Assembly: GCA_023271515.1 (NCBI GenBank)
Contig: JALPXQ010000003.1
Location: 1 to 38,906 of the forward strand
DNA length: 38,906 nt
Source of the DNA: Dehalococcoidia bacterium
Lineage (GTDB): Bacteria; Chloroflexota; Dehalococcoidia; SZUA-161; SpSt-899
Direction of reading: 5' to 3'
The notes beneath the pieces were generated by a model. It saw nothing but the letters and a program-made list of their open reading frames with translations, did no database searches and was not told the origin of the DNA. Shown in pieces: positions 1 through 8,028 of this stretch. A program made the translations under genes and the position numbers. Within the stretch, counting starts at the first letter, position 1; each line of letters begins with the position of its first letter.

Positions 1-1
1 G

Positions 2-1240
2 GGCGACCCGGGGGCATTTATGAATCGCAGCTTACTCGAAGCCGATCCCCATCGGGTATTGGAGGGAATGCTTATTGGCGCCTATGCTATCGGAGCCCGG
101 CAGGGGTATATTTATGTGCGAGCTGAGTACCCTCTTGCCGTGACCCGTTTGCGGAAGGCGATAAACGATGCCAAACAAGAGGGTTTGATAGGCGATAGGA
201 TCCTCGGAAGCGATTTCTCGTGTGAGATTGATATTGCAGAAGGAGCCGGTGCCTTTATTTGCGGCGAGTCAACAGCATTAATGTACGCCATAGAGGGCAA
301 ACGAGGAATGCCCCGGGCCCGGCCACCCCAGTCAGTTGCGTCGGGCCTGTGGCGTAAGCCGACGGTACTTAACAATGTCGAAACTTTTGCCCATGTGCCT
401 GGCATCATCCTGAACGGGATAGATTGGTTTCGTAGCTTCGGCACACCCACCAGCCCTGGAACCAAGACCTTCGCCCTGGCCGGAAAGATAAATAATACTG
501 GATTGGTCGAAATACCAATGGGCCTCACCATACGCAAACTCATATTCGATATTGGAGGGGGTGTAGAAGGCGGCAAGGCGTTCAAGGCAGTTCAAATAGG
601 CGGCCCTTGCGGCGGATGTCTCCCGGAGACACACCTGGATCATGGTATAGATTTCGAATCTTTAACCTCCGCTGGAGCGATGATGGGTTCGGGAGGGCTG
701 GTGGTACTCAGCGAGGATGATTGTATGGTGGAGACAGCTCGCTTCTTCATGAAATTTACCCAGAATGAATCCTGCGGTAAGTGCGTGCCCTGTCGCGAGG
801 GCACGAAGCGAATGCTGGAGATACTCACCCGAATCACAGCGGGAAATGGGCGGGAAGAGGATATTGATCTCTTAGAAGAAGTGGCCGCTACCGTCAGGGA
901 TGCGTCACTCTGTGGTCTGGGGAAAACAGCCCCCAATCCGGTGCTCACTACTCTGCGCTACTTCCGCGATGAGTACATCGCCCACATTCGTGAACGGAAA
1001 TGTCCCGCAAGGGTGTGCCCGCCACTTATTTCTTACTATATTGTGCCGGATAAATGTAAAGCCTGTATGATTTGCCTGCGGCAGTGCCCTGTTGGAGCAA
1101 TTACAGGTGATAAGAAGAAGGTTCACGTGATAGACCAGGACAGATGTGACAGATGTGGAGTATGTCTGAGTGTATGCCCGGAAAAGTTCAGCGCTGTGGA
1201 ATGTATTCCGGGACGACTCAATAATGGAGGTGAAATGTGA
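2..1240 (+). CDS. hndC: NADH-binding NuoF/HndC-type subunit of [FeFe]-hydrogenase (5' end outside window)
   Basis: This is the flavoprotein subunit that takes electrons from NAD(P)H through FMN and passes them to iron-sulfur clusters of a multimeric [FeFe]-hydrogenase. The frame is open to the left edge (GDPGAF precedes the first Met), so the N-terminal thioredoxin-like and first nucleotide-binding parts are missing. Visible landmarks are the FMN/NADH region GAGAFICGESTALM, the NuoF cluster motif ESCGKCVPCREGTKR (Cys-x2-Cys-x2-Cys type) and a C-terminal pair of [4Fe-4S] motifs (CKACMICLRQCP and CDRCGVCLSVCP). That ferredoxin tail is typical of HndC/HydB rather than of respiratory NuoF. The stop overlaps the next gene's GTG start in the string GTGA, so the two are translationally coupled. 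Assignment to the family is secure; NADH versus NADPH preference cannot be read. Confidence 0.93.
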   Translation, partial: GDPGAFMNRSLLEADPHRVLEGMLIGAYAIGARQGYIYVRAEYPLAVTRLRKAINDAKQEGLIGDRILGSDFSCEIDIAEGAGAFICGESTALMYAIEGKRGMPRARPPQSVASGLWRKPTVLNNVETFAHVPGIILNGIDWFRSFGTPTSPGTKTFALAGKINNTGLVEIPMGLTIRKLIFDIGGGVEGGKAFKAVQIGGPCGGCLPETHLDHGIDFESLTSAGAMMGSGGLVVLSEDDCMVETARFFMKFTQNESCGKCVPCREGTKRMLEILTRITAGNGREEDIDLLEEVAATVRDASLCGLGKTAPNPVLTTLRYFRDEYIAHIRERKCPARVCPPLISYYIVPDKCKACMICLRQCPVGAITGDKKKVHVIDQDRCDRCGVCLSVCPEKFSAVECIPGRLNNGGEM

Positions 1241-3243
1241 GCGGTACAATCACTATTGATCAAAAAGTGTTACCCATTAATGGGGAAGATAACCTCCTGG
1301 AGCTGATTCGTAAGGCTTCTGTGGATTTACCTGCCTTCTGTTACCACTTCGAGCTATCGGACTTTGGAGCATGCCGCATGTACATAGTGGAGGAAGAGAA
1401 GATGGGCTTCATTGCTGCCTGTTCCACTTCCCCGGCAGACGGCATGGTCATCCGCACCACTACTCCTCGTTTGCAACGAATGCGCCGCACCATCCTGGAG
1501 CTGCTCCTGGCCGATCACGATCGTGATTGCACTATCTGCGGGAGGAGCGGCCAGTGCCGGTTGCAGGAATTGACGCTCCGCTTTGGAATAGACAATATTC
1601 GCTTTGGTAAAGATATAGAAGCCCTTCCCCGAGACGAGCTGAGCGCTAGTCTGGTACGCGATCCGAACAAGTGCGTGCTGTGTGGGAACTGCGTGCGCAA
1701 CTGCTCCGAAATTCAAGGGATAGGGGTGCTGGACTTTGCCTACCGGGGTGCGAGAGTGCGAGTAATGCCAGCATTTGGCAAATCCCTGGCTGAGGTGGAA
1801 TGTGTGGGATGCGGCCAGTGTATCCAGGCCTGCCCTACCGCTACGCTCACCACAAAATTCGAGATAGGCTCCGTCTGGGCTGCTTTGAGCAATCCACATA
1901 AGCGTGTCATCGTTCAGACGGCCCCGGCAGTGCGCGTCGCCCTGGGCGAAGAGTTCGGGGGGAAAGCAGGAGCGATCAGCACCGGCAAGATGGTCGCCGC
2001 TCTACGCCGGCTGGGATTTCACAAAGTTTACAATACCTGTTTTGGCGCCGACTTAACAGCGATGGAGGAAACGGCCGAATTCTTGCATCGTTTCGAAAAG
2101 GGGGAGAATCTACCGCAATTTACCAGTTGCTGTCCAGCATGGGTAAAATACGCTGAACACTTCCACTCCGAACTCCTGGGCCAGCTCTCTACCTGCCGCT
2201 CCCCGCACCAGATGCTCGGCGCACTGCTGAAGAGGTTCTATGCCCGGGAGCAAGGGCTCTCCCCCCAGGACATCTTTGTGGTTTCAGTGATGCCTTGCAC
2301 TGCCAAGAAGTTCGAGGCCAAACGCCCCGAGTTCACCACCGAGGGGTCTCCCGATGTAGACGCCGTTATTTCTACTCACGAGCTGGCCCGGATGATCCGC
2401 GAAATGGGAATCGCCTTCGAGGAACTGGAAGATGACTCCTACGACTTTCCCTTCGGATTTGCCAGTGGGGCCGGCACCGGCTTCGGCTACTCCAGCGGGG
2501 TGAGCACGGCGGTAATACGAACCGCGATCTATAAGTTGTCCGGGAAAAGGCCGGCGGTTGATTTTGCTTTTACTCCGGTGGAGGGATTTCCCAATGTGAA
2601 TGAGACCATCGTGCCCGTAGGTGAGGGGGAAATTCGCATAGCTACGGTGCACACCCTGGGGGCAGCCAAGAAGTTGATCGCTGCCCTCGGCGCCGGTGAA
2701 CTGTCCTACCATCTGGTGGAGGTGATGGCCTGTCCCGGAGGATGCATCAGTGGAGGCGGTCAACCCCTAATCACCAATACTCAGGCCCGGCATGAACGAG
2801 CACAGGGGATGAGGGGAGCGGATCGCTTGCAGCAGATCCGTGCCCCTCAGGACAATCTCTTCATCAAAGAGATCTATCAACGATGGCTGGAGCAACCGGG
2901 AAGTGATGTTGCCCACCGCACTCTGCATACCAGCTACACATCACGCCGGCGTGTGCCTGAACAATTCATCCCGATTGTAGCCGCTCGGCGACCTGTCGTG
3001 GATATCAAGGTCTGTGTCGGCACCAGTTGCCATCTGCGGGGGTCTTATGGTGTGATACAGGAGCTAGCTGCTTTGATTGAAAAACAGCAGTTAACCGATC
3101 GGGTCAATCTGGAGGCCACTTTCTGTTTGGAGCAATGCGATCGTGGGCCATCGGTGGTTATCGATGGACATTTACTGGAAGGAGTGAGCGAAGAGCGTCT
3201 TCCGGCAATCTTTGAGGAGATGGTGGTGAAAAAGAGGAGATAA
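1237..3243 (+). CDS. hydA: [FeFe]-hydrogenase catalytic subunit, HndD/HydA type, with fused C-terminal [2Fe-2S] domain
   Basis: Catalytic subunit that interconverts protons and H2 in the cytoplasm, here probably with the HndC-like partner encoded just upstream. Order of domains: N-terminal [2Fe-2S] fold (about 1-78), His-Cys3 cluster motif (HDRDC..C.....C, about 95-110), two [4Fe-4S] motifs (CVLCGNCVRNC, CVGCGQCIQACP), then the H-cluster domain with all three signatures: TSCCPAW, MPCTAKKFE and MACPGGCISGGGQP. A thioredoxin-like [2Fe-2S] domain follows at about 585-660 (CVGTSCHLRG and CLEQCDRGP), a NuoE/HndA-like module fused to the enzyme. Start is GTG at 1237, overlapping the previous stop by 4 bp, with GGAGGTG upstream. 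Oddity: the N-terminal cluster shows C35, C46, Y49, C62, so the third ligand of the usual CRxC pair is Tyr. Confidence 0.96.
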   Translation: MSGTITIDQKVLPINGEDNLLELIRKASVDLPAFCYHFELSDFGACRMYIVEEEKMGFIAACSTSPADGMVIRTTTPRLQRMRRTILELLLADHDRDCTICGRSGQCRLQELTLRFGIDNIRFGKDIEALPRDELSASLVRDPNKCVLCGNCVRNCSEIQGIGVLDFAYRGARVRVMPAFGKSLAEVECVGCGQCIQACPTATLTTKFEIGSVWAALSNPHKRVIVQTAPAVRVALGEEFGGKAGAISTGKMVAALRRLGFHKVYNTCFGADLTAMEETAEFLHRFEKGENLPQFTSCCPAWVKYAEHFHSELLGQLSTCRSPHQMLGALLKRFYAREQGLSPQDIFVVSVMPCTAKKFEAKRPEFTTEGSPDVDAVISTHELARMIREMGIAFEELEDDSYDFPFGFASGAGTGFGYSSGVSTAVIRTAIYKLSGKRPAVDFAFTPVEGFPNVNETIVPVGEGEIRIATVHTLGAAKKLIAALGAGELSYHLVEVMACPGGCISGGGQPLITNTQARHERAQGMRGADRLQQIRAPQDNLFIKEIYQRWLEQPGSDVAHRTLHTSYTSRRRVPEQFIPIVAARRPVVDIKVCVGTSCHLRGSYGVIQELAALIEKQQLTDRVNLEATFCLEQCDRGPSVVIDGHLLEGVSEERLPAIFEEMVVKKRR

Positions 3244-3246
3244 AAA

Positions 3247-4782
3247 ATGTGGCTTATTTCCAATGTAACCAAAATACGAAGAAGATGTTATGCCGAGGTG
3301 GCTCGTCTTGCATTTAATGAGCGGCTAATTGAAGAGATTGAAGATTTGCCGAAAATGCTCTTTCCTGATAATGTTCAGCCTCAACGCTGTTGTATATTTA
3401 GCGATCGGGCAATCGCCTCTCTTCAGATAACAATCATTTTAGGACTTAACCTTGATGAGGTCAAGAACCTCACTTTGAAAGAAAGCGCCAAAAGGGCGAT
3501 TTCTCTTGATACTAAAGACGTATTTAAGGAAAACTTGTTGCAGGTAATTGAGGTTGCCTGTCAGAGTTGTCCCCAGGAAAGATACTATATTAGCAATGTC
3601 TGCCACAACTGCACCGGGCATTTTTGTGTTAATAGTTGTCCGAAAGATGCTATAAGGATAATTAATAATCGGGCAACAATTGACACTGCCAAATGTATAG
3701 AGTGCGGGCTATGTCTGAAAGCCTGCCCTTATAAGGCAATTATTGAAACAAGAAGGCCCTGTGAAATCGCTTGTGTCATAAAAGCAATAAAACCTGGTGA
3801 GGATAAGAAGGCAGTTATCAATAAACAAGATTGTGTATATTGTGGTAGATGCACCCGTGCCTGTCCATTCGGGGCAATAAGTGATAAAACACACTTAGTG
3901 CAGTTGATTCGGGGTATTAAAAACGGCGAAAGAATAGCCGCAGTGGTGGCTCCTTCAATACGAGGACAGTTTGCCCGAGGTAACCCCCTTCACAATATAT
4001 TTCATAGTACAGCGATGATGGCTCCTTCGATACCACAACAGTCTAGGCCTAGCGTGAGCTTTGAACAGTTAACCACCGCGCTTCTGAAAGCAGGTTTTTA
4101 CCGTGTTGAGGAAGTGGCCAGAGGTGCTGATATGGTAGCCGAAAGCGAGGCAGGGGAATTTATAAGGAGAATTAAAAATGGAGATAAATTTACCCTTACT
4201 TCTTGCTGCCCGGCTTTTAGCGAGCTTATCCATAAGAAGTATCCTGAACAGAAAAAAACTATCTGTTACTCTCCTTCGCCAATGGTAAAAATAGGTTCAG
4301 TGGTAAAAGAGAGATATTCCGAAGATAAAGTATGTTTTATCGGCCCTTGTGTGAGCAAAAAGTGGGAAAGTGTACAGACTGAAGCCATAGACTACTGTCT
4401 TACTTTTGAGGAGATAGCGGCTCTATTTATGGCCCTGAACATAGATGTCTCCCAAATGTCGGAAACTCCGCTAGAGGAAAAACCTACCCGGTATGGAATG
4501 GGTTTTCCTGTTTCCGGGGGAATAAGTAAAGCCATAGCGGTAAAGGTAAAGGAAAGGTCTGAATTAGAAGTTAACCCCTATATAATAAATGGGGTGGAAG
4601 ATGAAACCTTAAAGGAGCTGGCGGAGGTTTTTCGAGGAGCGAACAGCTATAATCTGATAGAAGGCATATTTTGTAACGAGTCCTGTTGTGGAGGTCCGGG
4701 AGTTTTAGTTCCTTCCCGCAATTCTCGCAGGGAAGTTGAAAAAGTTACACGGGAGGTTGAAAAAGTCACAACAGGCGCATAG
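3247..4782 (+). CDS. Group-B-type [FeFe]-hydrogenase
   Basis: A second, shorter [FeFe]-hydrogenase (511 aa). It lacks the [2Fe-2S] and His-cluster domains of HydA. A roughly 90-residue N-terminal region is followed by a Cys-rich ferredoxin-like block (CHNCTGHFCVNSCP, CIECGLCLKACP, CVYCGRCTRACP), then the H-cluster domain with TSCCPAF, IGPCVSKKWE and a divergent third motif CNESCCGGPG. These variants fit the group B family, whose role is poorly defined and is thought to involve ferredoxin. A strong ribosome site (AGAGGAG) precedes the ATG, only 3 bp after hydA. The gene is visibly more A+T-rich than hydA. Together with the hydA-like debris right after it, this suggests insertion into an older operon. 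The C-terminus ends in a short tandem duplication. Confidence 0.88.
   Translation: MWLISNVTKIRRRCYAEVARLAFNERLIEEIEDLPKMLFPDNVQPQRCCIFSDRAIASLQITIILGLNLDEVKNLTLKESAKRAISLDTKDVFKENLLQVIEVACQSCPQERYYISNVCHNCTGHFCVNSCPKDAIRIINNRATIDTAKCIECGLCLKACPYKAIIETRRPCEIACVIKAIKPGEDKKAVINKQDCVYCGRCTRACPFGAISDKTHLVQLIRGIKNGERIAAVVAPSIRGQFARGNPLHNIFHSTAMMAPSIPQQSRPSVSFEQLTTALLKAGFYRVEEVARGADMVAESEAGEFIRRIKNGDKFTLTSCCPAFSELIHKKYPEQKKTICYSPSPMVKIGSVVKERYSEDKVCFIGPCVSKKWESVQTEAIDYCLTFEEIAALFMALNIDVSQMSETPLEEKPTRYGMGFPVSGGISKAIAVKVKERSELEVNPYIINGVEDETLKELAEVFRGANSYNLIEGIFCNESCCGGPGVLVPSRNSRREVEKVTREVEKVTTGA
4729..4770 (+). repeat. 21-bp tandem duplication at the 3' end of the group-B hydrogenase gene
   Basis: Two adjacent 21-bp units differ at four positions and encode REVEKVT twice just before the stop codon. 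It is in frame and beyond the last conserved motif, so it probably only lengthens a disordered tail. Confidence 0.8.
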
Positions 4783-4808
4783 AGGGTTTATAGAGCCCCC
4801 GGAGGTAC

Positions 4809-4898
4809 GTGGTTATTAATGGACATTTACTGAAAGGAGTGACCGAAGAACGCCTTCCGGAGATATTTGACGAGATGGTGGTGAAGAATTTGGCGTAG
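4809..4898 (+). pseudogene. Decayed fragment matching the 3' end of hydA
   Basis: This stretch encodes VVINGHLLKGVTEERLPEIF and nine further residues before TAG. It matches the last 29 residues of HydA (VVIDGHLLEGVSEERLPAIF...) with 22 identical residues. The nucleotide match to 3154-3243 is clear but not exact, and many differences are silent or conservative. No start codon or upstream cluster motif remains. It is a remnant either of a second hydA/NuoE-like gene or of the original hydA end displaced by the group-B gene. Either way, the group-B gene is now flanked by two copies of a hydA tail. Confidence 0.85.
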
Positions 4899-4981
4899 CT
4901 ATCTTTGATAAGGCGGCGTTTTGTGATCCTGCGGTAAGGAAGAGTACTTCTGAAGCCAATGGGGGAAGCCGAATTGGAAGT

Positions 4982-5014
4982 CCCAATCTTGGCGCAGGAA
5001 AAGCAGAGGTTGGG
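4982..5014 (+). other. Stem-loop upstream of the TM1266-type gene
   Basis: CCCAATCT pairs with AGGTTGGG (8 bp with one G-U) around a 17-base loop, followed by ATTTTC. The T-run is poor, so a terminator is uncertain. It lies 23 bp before the regulator's start and could affect its translation or read-through. The rest of 4899-5037 shows no further feature. Confidence 0.3.
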
Positions 5015-5037
5015 ATTTTCTATCAGTGGAGGGTGTC

Positions 5038-5289
5038 ATGGAGAAAAGACTGGGGTTTGCAGGCATAATCATTCAAGACCGGAAAAGAACAGCACCTCGA
5101 GTAAATGAGATTCTCTCTGAGTTTGGAGAGATTATTGTCGCTCGGATGGGGCTCCCTTACCATGAGAAAAGCTGCAGTGTAATCACTATTATCGTCGATG
5201 CAACGACGGATGAGTTTGGCGCTCTTACCGGAAGGCTCGGCCTCGTTGAGGGAGTTTCCGTGAAATCGGCTCTAAGCAAGGGGAGGTAG
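5038..5289 (+). CDS. TM1266-type iron-only hydrogenase system putative regulator
   Basis: A small 83-aa protein of the ACT-like TM1266 family that is regularly encoded beside HydE/F/G and is presumed, not proven, to regulate the system. The sequence reads MEKRLGFAGIIIQDR with the family's later SVITIIVDATTDEFGALTGR segment. The ORF track starts at GTG 5026, but GGAGGG lies 5 bases before ATG 5038, so the later start is preferred. It ends 2 bp before hydF, which indicates co-transcription. Size is normal for the family. Confidence 0.85.
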   Translation: MEKRLGFAGIIIQDRKRTAPRVNEILSEFGEIIVARMGLPYHEKSCSVITIIVDATTDEFGALTGRLGLVEGVSVKSALSKGR

Positions 5290-5291
5290 GC

Positions 5292-6542
5292 GTGGAAAAG
5301 ACGCCGAAATCGTTAAGGCTACAGATAGGATTGTTCGGGAGGACTAACGTTGGGAAGTCGAGCCTTCTCAATATAATCGCCGGGCAGGATGTGGCGATTA
5401 TCTCGTCGGTGCCCGGGACGACAACCGATGTGGTGGAAAAGACGATGGAACTATTGCCTCTCGGGCCGGTTGTCTTTCTGGATACCGCCGGACTTGACGA
5501 TAAATCCGTCCTTGCTGAATCCAGAATCAGGAAAACACATAAGATATTCGACCGCTCCGATGTTGTTTTGCTCGTTGTGGAACCTGACATCTGGACCGAA
5601 TACGAGGACTATATAGTAGAGGAAGCAAAAAAGAGGGCGACGCCCTTTGTTATCATCGTCAACAAGGTTGATTTGAAATCTCCTTCCATATCGTTCATAG
5701 AGGCAACACGGGAGAAAACGGAAAGGACCTTTCTTTGCTCAAGCATTGATTATCAAAACAGAGACCGCTATGTAAATTCGCTCAAGAAGCATCTTGTCGA
5801 GGTAGTCCCCCAGGATTTCTTAACCCCACCCCCCTTGATTGGTGACCTCTTGCCGCCAGGGGGACTGGCAGTTTTGATCGTCCCCATAGATTACGAGGCG
5901 CCTAAAGGGAGGATTATATTGCCTCAAGTGCAGACTATCAGGGATGCACTTGATAATAATGCCGCTACCCTGGTGGTTAAGGAAACGGAATACCGGCATA
6001 TTCTGGATAAGTTGAAAAATCCGCCGGATATTGTTGTCTGTGATTCTCAGGTTGTCGCCAGGATGGTTGCCGATACATGGGATGGCATCAAGTGCACCAC
6101 CTTTTCAATACTCTTTTCGCGCTACAAAGGCGATCTAATCGAGACAACGCGGGGGGTTGCTGCAATAAAGAAGTTGGTTTCGGGGGAGAGAATTCTTATT
6201 GCAGAAGCCTGCAGCCATCATGCAATCGAGGATGATATCGGACGCGTCAAGATCCCCCGCTGGCTGAGAGAATATGTGGGGGGAGATGTGGCAATCGATG
6301 TTTTTGCGGGCCGGGATTATCCGGATAATTTAAGTGAATACAGGCTGGTGATTCACTGTGGCGCCTGTATGCTGACTAGAAGAGAGATGCTTCTCAGGAT
6401 ACATCGAGCAAGACAGGAGGGAGTAGCAATAACCAACTATGGAGTGTGCATTTCTTTTTTGCAGGGCGTATTAGAGAGGGTGCTCTCACCTTTTCCGGCG
6501 GCTTTTGATGTCTATCGAAGGGGGTGTTGCAATGGCGGTTGA
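5292..6542 (+). CDS. hydF: [FeFe]-hydrogenase H-cluster maturation GTPase HydF
   Basis: HydF is the scaffold that assembles the 2Fe subcluster and delivers it to apo-HydA. The N-terminal GTPase domain shows the P-loop GRTNVGKSS (about residue 13), the G3 motif DTAGLDD and G4 NKVD. The middle dimerisation domain has the segment LPPGGLAVLIVPID. The C-terminal cluster domain has the ligands ACSHH and, about 50 residues later, HCGACM, the CxH...HCxxC pattern of functional HydF. GTG start at 5292 preceded by GGGGAGGTAG; length 416 aa is normal. The 3' end overlaps hydG by 11 bp if hydG starts at 6532. Confidence 0.96.
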   Translation: MEKTPKSLRLQIGLFGRTNVGKSSLLNIIAGQDVAIISSVPGTTTDVVEKTMELLPLGPVVFLDTAGLDDKSVLAESRIRKTHKIFDRSDVVLLVVEPDIWTEYEDYIVEEAKKRATPFVIIVNKVDLKSPSISFIEATREKTERTFLCSSIDYQNRDRYVNSLKKHLVEVVPQDFLTPPPLIGDLLPPGGLAVLIVPIDYEAPKGRIILPQVQTIRDALDNNAATLVVKETEYRHILDKLKNPPDIVVCDSQVVARMVADTWDGIKCTTFSILFSRYKGDLIETTRGVAAIKKLVSGERILIAEACSHHAIEDDIGRVKIPRWLREYVGGDVAIDVFAGRDYPDNLSEYRLVIHCGACMLTRREMLLRIHRARQEGVAITNYGVCISFLQGVLERVLSPFPAAFDVYRRGCCNGG

Positions 6543-8028
6543 AGTAGTTCATGTGGATTCCTGGATGAAAAATAGAATCAAGGAGGAGGAATATGCAAAG
6601 TACATGGAGCATGGCCGGGATTTCCTCCCCCAGGAAGAGATAACTGCAAGGTTGGAAGCCAGCGGGAATCCCGATCCTGAGAGAGTGAAGGATATTCTTG
6701 CCAAGTCACTGGACGTTCAAACCCTGGAGCCGGATGAAACAGCAGTTCTACTCAATATAAACGACGAACAGCTTCTTCAGGAGATGGAGGAGGCAGCTCG
6801 GAGGGTGAAAAGAAAGGTCTATGATAACCGCATCGTAACCTTCGCCCCCCTATATATGAGTAATCTCTGTATAAACAACTGCCTTTACTGCGGCTTCAGA
6901 AAGGATAATCATAGAGCAAATAGAAAGGTGCTTTCCCTGGAGGAGGTAAGGCAGGAAACAGAGGTTCTGGTCGGTGAGATTGGACATAAACGTTTAATCG
7001 TGGTCTATGGAGAACACCCGAGTACCGATATTGATTACATGGTCTCGACAATTGAATCGGTGTATGGAGTTAAGGTAAAGTCGAGAAATGGTTGGGCCAA
7101 CATAAGAAGGGTGAATGTGAATGCGCCTCCATTATCAGTTGAGGATTTAAGAAGGCTCTCTGAGGTGAGAATTGGCACATATCAGGTTTTTCAGGAAACA
7201 TATCATCGCCCGACCTATGAAAGATTGCATCCTGGGGGGACAATAAAATCAGATTATGAGTGGCGTCTGTATTGTATGCACCGGGCGATGGAGGCAGGAA
7301 TCGATGATGTTGGTATCGGCGTCCTCTTCGGCTTGTATGACTGGAAATTTGAAGTCATGGGACTTCTGTACCACGCACGCGAGCTGGAAGGGAAATTCGG
7401 CGTCGGGCCCCACACGGTGTCATTCCCCAGACTTGAGCCGGCGCTCAATATCCTCTTTACTGGGCATCCACCATACGAGGTTACAGATGAGGATTTCAAG
7501 AGAATAATCACCGTTGTTCGCCTGGCAATACCCTATACCGGAATGATACTGACAGCGCGGGAATCACCAGAGATAAGAAGAGATGTCATTCACTCAGGCG
7601 TTACTCAGACCGATGCCTCCTCAAAGATCGGCATTGGGGCTTACGCCGCCGGCTCACAAAGTCAGGAAGGAAGTAAGCAGCAATTTTACCTGGGCGATAC
7701 CAGAGATCTCGATGAAGTCGTGCGGGAGCTTGCCCGGATGGGTTACATTACTTCCTTTTGTACCGCTGGTTACCGGTGTGGAAGGACAGGCAGAAACATT
7801 ATGGAGCTCTTAAGGAGTGGGAAAGAAGGCAAATTCTGTAAGCTGAACGCGGTGCTTACCTTCAGGGAATGGGTTGATGGTTTTGCCAGTGAAGAGACTA
7901 AGGTTATAGCCGAAGAAATCATCGCCAAAGAGATTAGCGAAATCAAAGAGACCATGCCGGAGATATTTCCTCACTTCATGAAATATTATGATCGGATCAG
8001 GCAGGGTGAAACAGATCTCTACTTTTAA
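6532..8028 (+). CDS. hydG: [FeFe]-hydrogenase maturase HydG (radical SAM tyrosine lyase) with altered auxiliary-cluster motif
   Basis: HydG cleaves tyrosine to make the CO and CN ligands and an Fe synthon for the H-cluster. The radical-SAM motif is CINNCLYC, followed by GFRKDN. The ORF track begins at TTG 6505. I prefer ATG 6532 (MAVEVVHVDS), with GGGGGTG just upstream, giving 498 aa. The C-terminal auxiliary cluster in family members is held by a Cys-x2-Cys-x22-Cys motif within CTACYR.GRTG. Here the string is CTAGYRCGRTG, so with this start the ligands are C410, G413 and C436. Spacing is exact, but the middle Cys is Gly and an extra Cys sits at 416. The rest of the region (FCKLNAVLTFREWVDGFAS) is normal. 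It overlaps hydE by 23-41 bp. Confidence 0.94.
   Translation: MAVEVVHVDSWMKNRIKEEEYAKYMEHGRDFLPQEEITARLEASGNPDPERVKDILAKSLDVQTLEPDETAVLLNINDEQLLQEMEEAARRVKRKVYDNRIVTFAPLYMSNLCINNCLYCGFRKDNHRANRKVLSLEEVRQETEVLVGEIGHKRLIVVYGEHPSTDIDYMVSTIESVYGVKVKSRNGWANIRRVNVNAPPLSVEDLRRLSEVRIGTYQVFQETYHRPTYERLHPGGTIKSDYEWRLYCMHRAMEAGIDDVGIGVLFGLYDWKFEVMGLLYHARELEGKFGVGPHTVSFPRLEPALNILFTGHPPYEVTDEDFKRIITVVRLAIPYTGMILTARESPEIRRDVIHSGVTQTDASSKIGIGAYAAGSQSQEGSKQQFYLGDTRDLDEVVRELARMGYITSFCTAGYRCGRTGRNIMELLRSGKEGKFCKLNAVLTFREWVDGFASEETKVIAEEIIAKEISEIKETMPEIFPHFMKYYDRIRQGETDLYF

Noticed and set aside
112-585. 157-aa minus-strand ORF opposite the NuoF-like gene
   Set aside because: No ribosome site and no domain; it lies wholly within a well-supported gene.
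4899-4981. Further hydA-like remnant after the fragment
   Set aside because: No continued similarity to hydA or its neighbours could be seen beyond the TAG at 4896-4898.
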